From JANQGH01 sp039177555 (GTDB lineage Bacteria > Pseudomonadota > Alphaproteobacteria > DSM-16000 > Inquilinaceae), in assembly GCA_039177555.1 (NCBI GenBank), contig JBCDFV010000013.1:1-64000 (forward strand): DNA of 64,000 nt. The letters are read 5' to 3'. Positions within the stretch are counted from its first letter, which is position 1. Each line of letters begins with the position of its first letter. The notes under the pieces were generated by a model. That model searched no databases and was not told the DNA's origin. It worked only from the letters and a program-made list of their open reading frames with translations. A program made the position numbers and the translations under genes. Shown in pieces: positions 50,751-59,459 of this stretch.

Positions 50751-51822
50751 CAGCTTCGGAACGCTTTTTCGATTCACCACCTGGGGCGAAAGCCATGGGC
50801 CGGCCCTGGGCGCGGTCGTCGACGGCGTGCCGCCGTTGCTGGACTTGAGCGAGGCGGACATCCAGCCCTATCTGGACAAGAGGCGGCCCGGCCAGTCGCG
50901 CTACACCACCCAGCGCCGCGAGGCCGACCAGGTGCGCATCCTGTCCGGCACGTTCGAGGGCAAGACGACGGGCACGCCCGTCAGCCTGATGATCGAGAAT
51001 ACGGACCAGCGTTCGAAGGACTATTCGGAAATCGCGCGCAAGTTTCGGCCCGGCCACGCCGACTACACCTACTGGAAAAAGTACGGCATCCGCGACTATC
51101 GGGGTGGCGGGCGTTCGTCGGCGCGCGAGACGGCGGCGCGGGTCGCCGTGGGCGCCATCGCGCGCAAGGTGCTGGGCGCGGCCATCACGGTGCGCGGCGC
51201 GCTGGTTCAAATGGGGCCGCACCGCATCGATCCCGATCGCTGGGACTGGGACCAGGTGGATCAGAACCCGTTCTTTTGCCCCGATCCGCAGGCGGCGGAA
51301 GGCTGGGCCGGCTATCTCGACGGCGTTCGCAAGGCCGGCTCGTCGATCGGCGCGGTGATCGAGGTGCGGGCCGAGGGCGCGCCGGCCGGGCTCGGCGAGC
51401 CCATTTACGACAAGCTGGACAGCGATCTGGCGCGGGCGATGATGACCATCAACGCCGTGAAGGGTGTGGAGATCGGCGACGGCTTCGCGGCGGCAGAACT
51501 GCCGGGCGAAGACAATGCCGACGAGATGCGCGCCGGCAATGAAGGCCCGCGCTTCCTGTCAAACCATGCCGGCGGCGTGCTGGGCGGCATCTCGACGGGG
51601 CAGGACATCGTCGTGCGCTTCGCCGTGAAGCCAACCAGCTCAATCCTGACGACGCGCCGGACCATCGACATCGACGGTCAGGAGACCGAGATCGTCACCA
51701 AAGGGCGCCACGACCCCTGTGTTGGCATTCGCGCCGTGCCCATCGGCGAAGCGATGATGGCCATCGTGCTGGCCGACCATCTGTTGCGTCAGCGCGCGCT
51801 TGGGCCTCAGGCCGGCTCGTAG
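50740..51822 (+). CDS. aroC: Chorismate synthase
   Basis: AroC converts 5-enolpyruvylshikimate 3-phosphate to chorismate with reduced FMN. The 360-residue protein has the signature FRFTTWGESHGPALGAVVDG near the N-terminus, RPGHADYTYWKKYGIRDYRGGGRSSARETAARVA in pieces, AGNEGPRFLSNHAGGVLGGIS and the C-terminal GRHDPCVGIRAVPIGEAM. All are conserved. The 3' end overlaps the convergent tlyA gene by 16 bases. Confidence 0.96.
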   Translation: MAGNSFGTLFRFTTWGESHGPALGAVVDGVPPLLDLSEADIQPYLDKRRPGQSRYTTQRREADQVRILSGTFEGKTTGTPVSLMIENTDQRSKDYSEIARKFRPGHADYTYWKKYGIRDYRGGGRSSARETAARVAVGAIARKVLGAAITVRGALVQMGPHRIDPDRWDWDQVDQNPFFCPDPQAAEGWAGYLDGVRKAGSSIGAVIEVRAEGAPAGLGEPIYDKLDSDLARAMMTINAVKGVEIGDGFAAAELPGEDNADEMRAGNEGPRFLSNHAGGVLGGISTGQDIVVRFAVKPTSSILTTRRTIDIDGQETEIVTKGRHDPCVGIRAVPIGEAMMAIVLADHLLRQRALGPQAGS

Positions 51823-52556
51823 ACGGCGCCGATCAGAAACTCGCGGTTGCCTTCCGGGCCCTTGATCGGGCTTTCGGTCAACCCGATGACCCGCCAGCCG
51901 GGGAGGCCGTTCAGCCAGTCGGTGACCGATTGGCAGACCTCGTCATGCAGGGCCGGGTCGGACACAACGCCGCCCTTGCCCACTCGGCCCTTTCCGACCT
52001 CGAACTGCGGCTTGATCAGCGCCACCAGACGCGCGCCTGGCGCGGCAAAACCGAGGGGCGTTTCCAGCACCTTGGCCAAGCCGATGAAGCTGGCGTCGCA
52101 GACAATCAGGCGCACCGGCTCGGGAACCTGCTCGGCCGTCAGGTGGCGGGCGTTGGTTCGTTCCAACACCGTGACCCGCTCGTCCTGGCGCAGCTTCCAG
52201 GCCAATTGGCCGTGGCCGACATCAACCGCGTAGACCCGCGCCGCGCCGCGTGACAGCAAGACGTCGGTGAAGCCGCCCGTTGAGGCGCCGATATCCAGAC
52301 AGACAAGCCCCGTCGGGTCGATCTGGAAGCGGTCCAGGCCTTCGACCAGTTTCAGCCCGCCCCGGCTGACCCAGGGATGGTCCTGGCCCTTGACGGTCAG
52401 CGGCTGATCGAGGGGAACAGTCTCACCAGCCTTGGCGACGCGGCGCGTCCCGGCCAGCACGAGGCCGGCCATGATCAGGGCCTGGGCCTTGGTGCGCGAC
52501 TCCGCCAGCCCGCGATCGACCAATAGCTGGTCGACCCGGCGCTTGGCCGCGGCCAT
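51807..52556 (-). CDS. tlyA: TlyA-family rRNA (cytidine-2'-O)-methyltransferase
   Basis: The 249-residue protein has an N-terminal S4 RNA-binding domain (RVDQLLVDRGLAESRTKAQALIMAGLV in pieces) and an FtsJ-like Rossmann domain with CLDIGASTGGFTDVLLSRGAARVYAVDVGHGQLAW in pieces and the DASFIGL motif. These modify 16S/23S rRNA in the ribosome. It is the last gene of the dxs-side minus-strand set, with gloA just upstream. Confidence 0.92.
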   Translation of the reverse strand: MAAAKRRVDQLLVDRGLAESRTKAQALIMAGLVLAGTRRVAKAGETVPLDQPLTVKGQDHPWVSRGGLKLVEGLDRFQIDPTGLVCLDIGASTGGFTDVLLSRGAARVYAVDVGHGQLAWKLRQDERVTVLERTNARHLTAEQVPEPVRLIVCDASFIGLAKVLETPLGFAAPGARLVALIKPQFEVGKGRVGKGGVVSDPALHDEVCQSVTDWLNGLPGWRVIGLTESPIKGPEGNREFLIGAVYEPA

Positions 52557-52567
52557 CGCCTAGCGCG

Positions 52568-52987
52568 TTACCATGACCCGGTGTTCGGCATCGACGCCCA
52601 CGGCTCCTGCGGCGGCAGCGCGTCGCCTTCCTGCAACAGCTCGATCGAAATGTCGTCAGGCGTGCGCACGAAGGCCATATGGCCGTCGCGTGGCGGCCGG
52701 TTGATGGTTACGCCATTGTCCATGAGTTTCTGGCACAGGCCATAGATGTCGTCGACGCGATAGGCCAGATGGCCGAAGTTCCGGCCGCCCGTGTACTCCT
52801 CCGGGTCCCAATTGTAGGTCAGCTCGACCTTAGCGTCCTCGTTGCCCGGCGCGGCCAGGAACACAAGCGTAAACCGGCCCTTTTCGCTTTCGTGGCGATG
52901 GGTTTCTTGCAGGCCCAGCAACTCGAAGAACCTGATCGTCTCGTCAATGTCGGTGACGCGGATCATGGTGTGCAGATACTTCATCAT
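52568..52987 (-). CDS. gloA: Lactoylglutathione lyase (glyoxalase I)
   Basis: A 139-residue vicinal-oxygen-chelate protein: MIRVTDIDETIRFFELLGL, then LELTYNWDPE-like VELTYNWDPEEYTGGRNFGHLAYRVDDIY in pieces, and a C-terminal Glu in ISIELLQ. These carry the metal ligands (His7 in HTM, Glu, His in GHLAY, Glu) of glyoxalase I, which detoxifies methylglyoxal with glutathione. AGGAGG precedes the start. It lies between tlyA and dxs on the same strand. Confidence 0.9.
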   Translation of the reverse strand: MMKYLHTMIRVTDIDETIRFFELLGLQETHRHESEKGRFTLVFLAAPGNEDAKVELTYNWDPEEYTGGRNFGHLAYRVDDIYGLCQKLMDNGVTINRPPRDGHMAFVRTPDDISIELLQEGDALPPQEPWASMPNTGSW

Positions 52988-53047
52988 GGCAGCGAGGCCT
53001 CCTGGAGAACGGTGTAAGCGGCAGTCAGCCGCGATTGCGCGAGTCGG

Positions 53048-54964
53048 TTAGGCCCGAACGGGCATTTCGGCGGGATCGGCAACGCCCAGGGTGGCCAGGA
53101 CCTCGGCCACCACATGGTGGCTGTCCAGCCCGGCGCTCTGGTACTGCAAGGCCGGCTTGTCATGGTCCTGGAACCGGTCCGGCAACGTCATCGGGCGGAT
53201 CGTCACGCCGCGATCGAGCAGACCCTGGCGGGCCAGGCTGTGCAGAACGAAGGAGCCGAAGCCGCCGATCGAGCCTTCCTCGACCGTGATCAGCACCTCG
53301 TGGTTCAACACCAGACGCCGCACCAGATCCTCATCCAGGGGCTTGGCAAAACGGGCATCGGCCACCGTGGTACTGAGACCGCGCGCAGCCAGATCCTCGG
53401 CCGCGTCCAGGCAGGTCTGCAGCCGCCCGCCATAGCTGAGCAGGGCCACCTTCGTGCCTTCCCGCACGATGCGGCCGCGCCCGATGTCGAGCAGCGCGCC
53501 CTGTTCCGGCATATCGACGCCGACGCCCTCGCCGCGCGGATAGCGGAAGGCGACCGGACCCTCGTCATAGGCGGCAGCGGTCGCCACCATGTGGCACAGT
53601 TCTGCCTCATCGCCGGCGGCCATCAGCACCATACCGGGCAGGCAGCCGAGATAGGCGATATCGAAGGCGCCCGCATGGGTCTGACCATCCGCACCGACCA
53701 GGCCGGCGCGATCGATCGCGAACCGCACCGGCAGCTTTTGGATCGCCACATCGTGCACGATCTGGTCGTAAGCGCGCTGGAGAAAGGTCGAATAGATCGC
53801 CGCGAACGGGCGGTAGCCTTCCGTTGCCAGACCTGCTGAGAAGGTCACGGCATGCTGTTCGGCGATACCGACATCGAAACACCGGTCGGGGAACCGCTCG
53901 GCGAACAGGTTCAGGCCCGTGCCGGACGGCATCGCGGCCGTCACCGCGACCACCTTGTCGTCCGCCTCCGCCGCCTTGATGAGGCTGTCGGCGAAGACGC
54001 GGGTGTAGGACGGCGCGTTGGCCTTGGCCTTGACCTGCGTGCCGGTCACCACGTCGAACTTCGAAACGCCGTGATACTTGTCGGATGCCTTTTCGGCGTG
54101 GGTGTAGCCCTTGCCCTTCTGGGTCACGCAATGGATCAGGATCGGGCCTTCCTTGGCGCGCTTCACGTTGCGCAGCACCGGCAGCAGATGGTCCAGATTG
54201 TGGCCGTCGATCGGGCCGATATAGAAGAAGCCCAGCTCTTCGAACAACGTTCCGCCCGTGACCATGCCGCGGGCATACTCCTCTGCCCGGCGGGCGGCAT
54301 TCTTGAACGGTCGCGGGAACTTGTCGGACAGGTCGCGCATGAGCGTGCGCAGGCTGCGATAGGTGCGCGACGAGATCAGGCGCGACAGATAGGCGCTCAT
54401 CGCGCCAACCGGCGGCGCGATCGACATGTCGTTGTCGTTCAGGATAACGATCAGCCGGCTGTCCTTGGAGCCGGCATTGTTCATCGCCTCATAGGCCATG
54501 CCGGCGCTCATGGCGCCGTCGCCGATAACGCAGACAACGTTGTTGTCGCGGCCGGCGAGGTCGCGCGCCACCGCCATGCCCAGGCCGGCTGAGATCGAGG
54601 TCGAGCTGTGGGCGGCACCGAACGGGTCGTAGGGGCTTTCGCTGCGCTTGGTGAAGCCGGACAGGCCGCCGCCCTGGCGCAGGGTGCGGATCCGGTCGCG
54701 GCGGCCGGTCAGAATCTTGTGCGGGTAAGCCTGATGGCCGACATCCCAGATCAGCCGGTCGGCCGGCGTATCGAAGACATGGTGCAGGGCGACCGTCAGT
54801 TCGACCACACCCAGGCCGGCACCAAGATGGCCGCCGGTCACGGAGACGGCGTCGATCGTTTCGGCGCGCAGCTCGTCGGCGACCTGGCGTAACTGGTCCG
54901 TCGTCAAGTCGCGCAGATCGGCCGGCTGATCGATGCCGTCAAGAAGGGGGGTGTCTACCGCCAT
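53048..54964 (-). CDS. dxs: 1-deoxy-D-xylulose-5-phosphate synthase
   Basis: Dxs makes the first intermediate of the MEP isoprenoid pathway from pyruvate and glyceraldehyde-3-phosphate. The 638-residue thiamine-diphosphate enzyme has SVTGGHLGAGLGVVELTVALHHVFD in pieces, the ThDP motif GDGAMSAGMAYEAMNNAG, the central SGTGLNLFAERFPDRCFDVGIAEQHAVTFSAGLA in pieces and the C-terminal HEVLITVEEGSIGGFGSFV. It is 46 bases after ispA on the same strand, so the two isoprenoid genes are linked. Confidence 0.96.
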   Translation of the reverse strand: MAVDTPLLDGIDQPADLRDLTTDQLRQVADELRAETIDAVSVTGGHLGAGLGVVELTVALHHVFDTPADRLIWDVGHQAYPHKILTGRRDRIRTLRQGGGLSGFTKRSESPYDPFGAAHSSTSISAGLGMAVARDLAGRDNNVVCVIGDGAMSAGMAYEAMNNAGSKDSRLIVILNDNDMSIAPPVGAMSAYLSRLISSRTYRSLRTLMRDLSDKFPRPFKNAARRAEEYARGMVTGGTLFEELGFFYIGPIDGHNLDHLLPVLRNVKRAKEGPILIHCVTQKGKGYTHAEKASDKYHGVSKFDVVTGTQVKAKANAPSYTRVFADSLIKAAEADDKVVAVTAAMPSGTGLNLFAERFPDRCFDVGIAEQHAVTFSAGLATEGYRPFAAIYSTFLQRAYDQIVHDVAIQKLPVRFAIDRAGLVGADGQTHAGAFDIAYLGCLPGMVLMAAGDEAELCHMVATAAAYDEGPVAFRYPRGEGVGVDMPEQGALLDIGRGRIVREGTKVALLSYGGRLQTCLDAAEDLAARGLSTTVADARFAKPLDEDLVRRLVLNHEVLITVEEGSIGGFGSFVLHSLARQGLLDRGVTIRPMTLPDRFQDHDKPALQYQSAGLDSHHVVAEVLATLGVADPAEMPVRA

Positions 54965-55010
54965 GATGATCCCGTTGTCGCTATCACCGCCGATTTGGGC
55001 CGTTCAGCCG

Positions 55011-55913
55011 TCATTTCCGCCGCTCAACCACAAACCGCGCTGTCTTGCGTAAGATATCTGCGCGTTCATCGAACATTTCCAAGTGGCGGATTGCCTGATC
55101 GGCCAAAAGACTCGCCTGGTCCCGGGCCCTGTCGACGCCCAAAATCGACACGAAGGTGGCCTTGCCGGCCTCGGCATCCTTGCGCAACGCCTTGCCGACC
55201 TCCTCATCGCGGCCTTCCACGTCCAAGAGATCATCGGCGATCTGAAACGCCAGGCCCAGATCGTGCGCGTAGGCGTGCAGGGCGTGATGGCTGGCGCTGT
55301 CGGCCTTGGCCATGACCGCCCCGGCCTCGCACGCGAAGGCAAACAGCTCTCCGGTCTTCAGCCGTTGCAGCCGGGTGATCGCCCCGATGCCGAACTCGCC
55401 GCGCTCGGCGACCATGTCCATCATCTGGCCAGCGACCATGCCGTGGGCGCCCGAGGCCGCCGCGAGACGCTTGATCAGCTCCAGCCTGACCTTCGGGTCG
55501 GCATGGGTCTCGGCATCGGTCAGGATCTCAAAGGCAAGCGGCAACAGCCCGTCGCCGACGAGGATCGCCGTGGCGTCGTCGAAGGCGACGTGAACGGTCG
55601 GCCGCCCGCGCCGCAGGTTGTCATCGTCCATGGCCGGCAAATCGTCATGGACCAGCGAATAGCAGTGGATGCACTCCACCGCCGCGGCGACCCGCAAGGC
55701 GCTGGAACGGCTGATCGAAAACAGCTCAGCACTCGCCAGCACCATGAACGGGCGCAACCGCTTACCGCCGTCCAGCGTGGCATAGCGCATCGCCTCGTGC
55801 AGGCGCGCTTCGCCGTCCTGCGGTATGGGCAGCAGCCGGTCAAGGGTCTGTTCAATTTCGACCCGGGCCCTGTCCAGTTCCGCATCCAGATCGACGGAGG
55901 ATACCAGCTTCAC
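55011..55913 (-). CDS. ispA: Farnesyl/geranyl diphosphate synthase
   Basis: IspA condenses isopentenyl and dimethylallyl diphosphates. The 300-residue prenyltransferase shows YATLDGGKRLRPFMVLAS, the first aspartate-rich motif DDLPAMDDDNLRRGRPT, GLAFQIADDLLDVEG as the second aspartate-rich motif, and KATFVSILG. It starts with GTG overlapping the xseB stop by four bases (GTGA), so translation is coupled. Confidence 0.94.
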   Translation of the reverse strand: MKLVSSVDLDAELDRARVEIEQTLDRLLPIPQDGEARLHEAMRYATLDGGKRLRPFMVLASAELFSISRSSALRVAAAVECIHCYSLVHDDLPAMDDDNLRRGRPTVHVAFDDATAILVGDGLLPLAFEILTDAETHADPKVRLELIKRLAAASGAHGMVAGQMMDMVAERGEFGIGAITRLQRLKTGELFAFACEAGAVMAKADSASHHALHAYAHDLGLAFQIADDLLDVEGRDEEVGKALRKDAEAGKATFVSILGVDRARDQASLLADQAIRHLEMFDERADILRKTARFVVERRK

Positions 55914-56161
55914 GTCAGATCCGTGGGTTCGGTGCGGAGACTGCCATCGGCCGCCTGGGTGATGCGGTCCACCTTTGCCTGTGCCTCGCGCAACTTGGCC
56001 TCGCAGTGGGATTTCAACAACGCGCCGCGCTCGTAGGCGGCAATCGACTGGTCGAGGTCGATTTCGCCCTGTTCCAGCTTGCGGACAATGCTCTCAAGCT
56101 CCTCCAACGCCTGCTCGAAGCTGAGCTTTTTGATATCGGCGGGAACGCCGGCCTCGGTCAT
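55910..56161 (-). CDS. xseB: Exodeoxyribonuclease VII small subunit
   Basis: An 83-residue protein from the ATG at 56161 (GGAGATGAG upstream). It has LSFEQALEELESIVRKLEQGEIDLDQSIAAYERGALLKSHCEAKL, seen here in parts, the unmistakable XseB helical pattern. It partners with XseA, which is not in the window. The frame is open to 56242, but the extra part is basic and unlike the family. Confidence 0.93.
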   Translation of the reverse strand: MTEAGVPADIKKLSFEQALEELESIVRKLEQGEIDLDQSIAAYERGALLKSHCEAKLREAQAKVDRITQAADGSLRTEPTDLT

Positions 56162-56267
56162 CGTGCTCTCATCTCCTCGGCGCCGGGCGGGATGGACGGT
56201 CGACGCCGTCTTGGCGACCGTTGGTCTTACCCACCGCGCCACGCCAGGGCAAGAGCAACCGGCGTCT

Positions 56268-57212
56268 TCACGACGCCATCAAGACCCTGAGATGGGCGGC
56301 CGTGCTGCCCGCCAACGCCATCAAATTGTAACCGCCCTCCAAAGCCGACACGATCCGGCCGCGACAATGGGCAGCAGCCAGCGTAGCCAGCTTTTCGGTC
56401 GCCCAGGCGAAATCCCCGTCGGTCAGGTCAAGGCCGGCCATGGGGTCAAGCGTATGGCCGTCGAAACCGGCGGAAATGAGGATCATCTCAGGCTTGAAGG
56501 CGTCGATTGCCGGCAGAATCTGGGCGGTCATCGCCTGACGAAACTCTGGCGAGCCGGCCATCGGCGGCAGGGGCACATTGACCACATTGCCGGCGCAGCC
56601 GCGCTCCGTCACCGCGCCGGTCCCGGGATAGAGCGGGACCTGGTGGGTCGACGCGTACATCAGTTCCGGCGTTTGCCAGAAGATCTCTTGCGTACCGTTG
56701 CCGTGATGAACGTCGAAATCGACCACCGCGACACGGCCAAGCCCGTGCGCCTGCCGCGCATGCAGGGCACCGATGGCAACGCTGTTGAACAGGCAAAAGC
56801 CCATGGCCCGCGCCGTTTCCGCATGGTGGCCGGGCGGTCTGACGGCACAAAAGGCGTTGCGGGCGCCCTCGGGATCGTCGGACCCGGCCATCACCGCGTC
56901 GACCGCGGCGCACACCGCACCGGCCGCGCGCAGGGCCGCCTGGCCCGAGGCCGGGTTGATGGCCGTGTCCATGTCGATGTCGATCAGCCCTTCATCCGGC
57001 ACGAGCTGCAACAGCCGGTCCACATGGGCGCGCGGATGGGCCAGCAGGATCTGATCGACCGTCGCCTCCGGCGCCTCGCGCCGGTCCAGAAGCGCGAATT
57101 CCTCGGTTTCCAGGGCCCGCATGATCGCCCGCAGCCGATCGGGCGATTCCGGATGGCCCGGCCCCGGATCATGGTCGATGCAGATGGGGTGCGTGAACAG
57201 GGCGGTGCGCAT
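56268..57212 (-). CDS. Histone deacetylase-family (HDAC/AcuC-like) amidohydrolase
   Basis: The 314-residue Zn-dependent deacetylase fold has DPGPGHPESPDRLRAIMRAL near the N-terminus, the catalytic RPPGHHAE (His-His), the metal-binding VDFDVHHGNGTQEIFW, and SAGFDGHTLDPMAGLDLTDGDF-type Asp in SAGFDGH, with the C-terminal SALEGGYNLMAL. It may deacetylate polyamines, acetoin-pathway enzymes or proteins. It heads the HDAC-xseB-ispA-dxs minus-strand group, an order I recall as conserved in alphaproteobacteria. Confidence 0.9.
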   Translation of the reverse strand: MRTALFTHPICIDHDPGPGHPESPDRLRAIMRALETEEFALLDRREAPEATVDQILLAHPRAHVDRLLQLVPDEGLIDIDMDTAINPASGQAALRAAGAVCAAVDAVMAGSDDPEGARNAFCAVRPPGHHAETARAMGFCLFNSVAIGALHARQAHGLGRVAVVDFDVHHGNGTQEIFWQTPELMYASTHQVPLYPGTGAVTERGCAGNVVNVPLPPMAGSPEFRQAMTAQILPAIDAFKPEMILISAGFDGHTLDPMAGLDLTDGDFAWATEKLATLAAAHCRGRIVSALEGGYNLMALAGSTAAHLRVLMAS

Positions 57213-57409
57213 GGGCCTTCCTGGCGGTTATCGTCGTATGATGCGGCCGTCCCAAGTGTTGACCACAGCCAGACGCGGCGTCAGAACGGGCCGCCGATAC
57301 GGTCAATGCATCGTGACGCCATGACTGTCTAGCGCATCTGATCGACGGCTGCGAGGCCTCCATGTAAGGTGGCGCGCTGAGGAGTCATCGATAATCATCG
57401 GCAATCGAC

Positions 57410-58123
57410 ATGGTCTTTCATCATCTGGCCGGCAGACCGAAAGGCGCGTTGGTCTGGTTTCTGGCTGTCTTTCTGGCTGTCTTTCTGGCCGCGCCGGCGT
57501 TCGGTCAGGATGACGCGGGCGAGGCTCGCTGGCTGGCGCTGACGACGGTTCCGGGCAACGATCGGTCGATCGCCGATTATCGCACCATCGCTGGTGAGAC
57601 CGTACGGCCCGGGCTACAGCGCGTACCGGGTGTGTCGTCCGTTGAACTGTTCGGGGCGGAGGCCCCACTGGAGATCGCGCTGGACCCCGAGCGGTTGTCG
57701 TCGCTGAAACGGACACCGGCAGACGTCGCGGCGGCGCTCAACGAGGCGCAAGTGCCCGCCCGAACCAATCCATCGGAACCGACGGTTCTGAGCGTATCTC
57801 TGCAGGACCTTGCCATGTCGCCGGATGATCTTGACGATCTGGTGCTCTGGTTTCAGCCCGGGGGAGACAGCGACTCTGCCGGGATCGTCGCGCTTGGTGA
57901 TGTCGCAAGTATAAGACCCGGCCCCGACGATGCCGATGGCGGGCCGTTCGTTCAGGGCGATCCGGCGATCGTCCTGTCCGTGCACCCGTTGCCGGAGGCC
58001 GATCCGACGAGGCTGGCCAACGATCTTCAGGTCGCAATCACCGACCTGAACCAAGCGTTCCTGCCAAGCAACGAGATCGTCTTGCGCATGGTGGATCGCG
58101 AGGCGATCGCTATCGGTCAATAA
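57410..58123 (+). CDS. Secreted solitary RND porter-domain protein
   Basis: The 237-residue product has a signal peptide (residues 1-32, cleavage near AFG-QDD) and no later hydrophobic helix. Its mature part aligns by eye with residues about 136-335 of the RND pump encoded 1.3 kb downstream: LQRVPGVSSVELFG against LQRVPGVAAVNFFG, LDPERLSSLKRTPADVAAALNEAQV (in pieces) against IDPERMARYRLTVPQMVAALRAANV, then VALGDVASIRPG against VTVGDVATVQFG. It ends just where the pump's second transmembrane helix would begin. It could be a stand-alone periplasmic modulator or the fossil of a duplicated pump, but the intact frame and signal peptide favour a functional protein. Confidence 0.72.
   Translation: MVFHHLAGRPKGALVWFLAVFLAVFLAAPAFGQDDAGEARWLALTTVPGNDRSIADYRTIAGETVRPGLQRVPGVSSVELFGAEAPLEIALDPERLSSLKRTPADVAAALNEAQVPARTNPSEPTVLSVSLQDLAMSPDDLDDLVLWFQPGGDSDSAGIVALGDVASIRPGPDDADGGPFVQGDPAIVLSVHPLPEADPTRLANDLQVAITDLNQAFLPSNEIVLRMVDREAIAIGQ
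57457..57488 (+). repeat. 12-bp tandem repeat in the signal-peptide core
   Basis: TTTCTGGCTGTC is present at 57457-57468 and 57469-57480 and again in part at 57481-57488. In frame this duplicates Leu-Ala-Val-Phe in the hydrophobic core of the solitary RND-domain protein, so slippage would change signal-peptide length in steps of four residues without a frameshift. Confidence 0.8.
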
Positions 58124-58305
58124 CCGCCGTTTTCAGCGCCAACGCGGACAACGCAGGCGCAGACATGGGCGCCACGTGTCAGCAGACATTCAGGTTCCCG
58201 CCAACTGACGCTTGCCATATCAAGAAATGACCCCACTATCACATCGTTGTAATTGACCACGCGATTATCGCCGAAACCGAACCGCCGCTGATCGGATACC
58301 GACAC

Positions 58306-59445
58306 ATGCGCTATCGCGCCGTTACTGGTTTGCTCGCCCTCGTGCTGGCCATCGCGGGCCCTGGCCTGTCTGCCCACGCGCAACCTGCCGCGTTGGTGGC
58401 GACCGATCCCGTGATCATTGAGCCCATGCGCCAGACCCAGCCGGTGATCGGCCGCCTGGTCGCACGCGAAAGCGCCACGATCGCCGCGCGGGTGGCCGGC
58501 GCGGTGTCGAACGTCGAGGTCGATGTCGGCGATCATGTCGCGGAAGGCGACATGCTCGTCATCATGGATTTGGAAAGGTTCGAGGCCGAGGTCGCCCTGG
58601 TCGAAGCCGAGGTCGGCGAGATCGAGGCCAGGGCCGCAGCCGCGCGCGCCGGCGAGATGATCGCCCGCCAGGATTTGGAACGTCAAGAAGGCTTGCGCGA
58701 AAGTGCGGCCTTCTCGCAAGGACGCTATGACGACGCCGTGCAGGAAGTGCTGCGCATGGAAAGCCTGGCGGCCGAGGCCGAGGCGCGGCTGAGGCGGACC
58801 TTGGTGGCCTTCGATCTGGCCCGGCTCGACCTGCAATACGGCACCATCCGGGCACCCTTTTCCGGCGTCGTCTCGGAACGCTACACCGAGACCGGCGAAT
58901 ACCTGACCGTGGGCGCGCCGGTGGTTACCGTCGTGAACGACACCAATCTGGAGATCGAGGTCGCCGTGCCGTTCGACCGGCTGGGCGGTTTGGAACCGGG
59001 GATCGAGGTCGACGTCCGTCTGGCCGAGCGCGGCGGCGATGACGCCGACCTGCTGTCGGCCGTGGTTCGGGCCGTTGTGCCGGTAGAGGACCCGCTGACC
59101 CGCACCAGGCGCGTTCGCATGACGCCATCCTTCGACGAGCACGATGAGGCCTTGGCGGCGAACCAGAGCGTGACGGCGATGATCCCCACCGGTGCGGCAC
59201 GCGACGTGCTGACCGTGCACAAGGACGCGGTGGTGAACGGTCCGGCCGGCTCCATGGTCTTCGTCGTGGTCGACGGCACCGCGCAGCCGCGGCCCATCGC
59301 CATCGGCGTTTCGGTCGGCGAACGGTTCGAGGTCGTCAACGGCCTGGCTGAGGGAGACGAGGTCGTGGTGCGCGGCAACGAACGCTTGGCGCCGGGCCAG
59401 GCCGTGCGTACCGGCGACGCACCGCCCGGCGGCGCGCCCGGCTAA
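58306..59445 (+). CDS. RND efflux periplasmic adaptor (membrane fusion protein)
   Basis: The 379-residue adaptor has a signal peptide (ends near SAHAQ), a lipoyl-like half (IAARVAGAVSNVEVDVGDHVAEGD), a coiled-coil hairpin around residues 100-170 (VEAEVGEIEARAAAARAG), the second lipoyl half (YGTIRAPFSGVVSERY), and beta-barrel/membrane-proximal domains to the end. It joins the RND pump to an outer-membrane channel. The pump gene begins 14 bases later; no TolC-type gene is in the window. Confidence 0.92.
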   Translation: MRYRAVTGLLALVLAIAGPGLSAHAQPAALVATDPVIIEPMRQTQPVIGRLVARESATIAARVAGAVSNVEVDVGDHVAEGDMLVIMDLERFEAEVALVEAEVGEIEARAAAARAGEMIARQDLERQEGLRESAAFSQGRYDDAVQEVLRMESLAAEAEARLRRTLVAFDLARLDLQYGTIRAPFSGVVSERYTETGEYLTVGAPVVTVVNDTNLEIEVAVPFDRLGGLEPGIEVDVRLAERGGDDADLLSAVVRAVVPVEDPLTRTRRVRMTPSFDEHDEALAANQSVTAMIPTGAARDVLTVHKDAVVNGPAGSMVFVVVDGTAQPRPIAIGVSVGERFEVVNGLAEGDEVVVRGNERLAPGQAVRTGDAPPGGAPG

Positions 59446-59459
59446 CGGCGGGAAGATCC

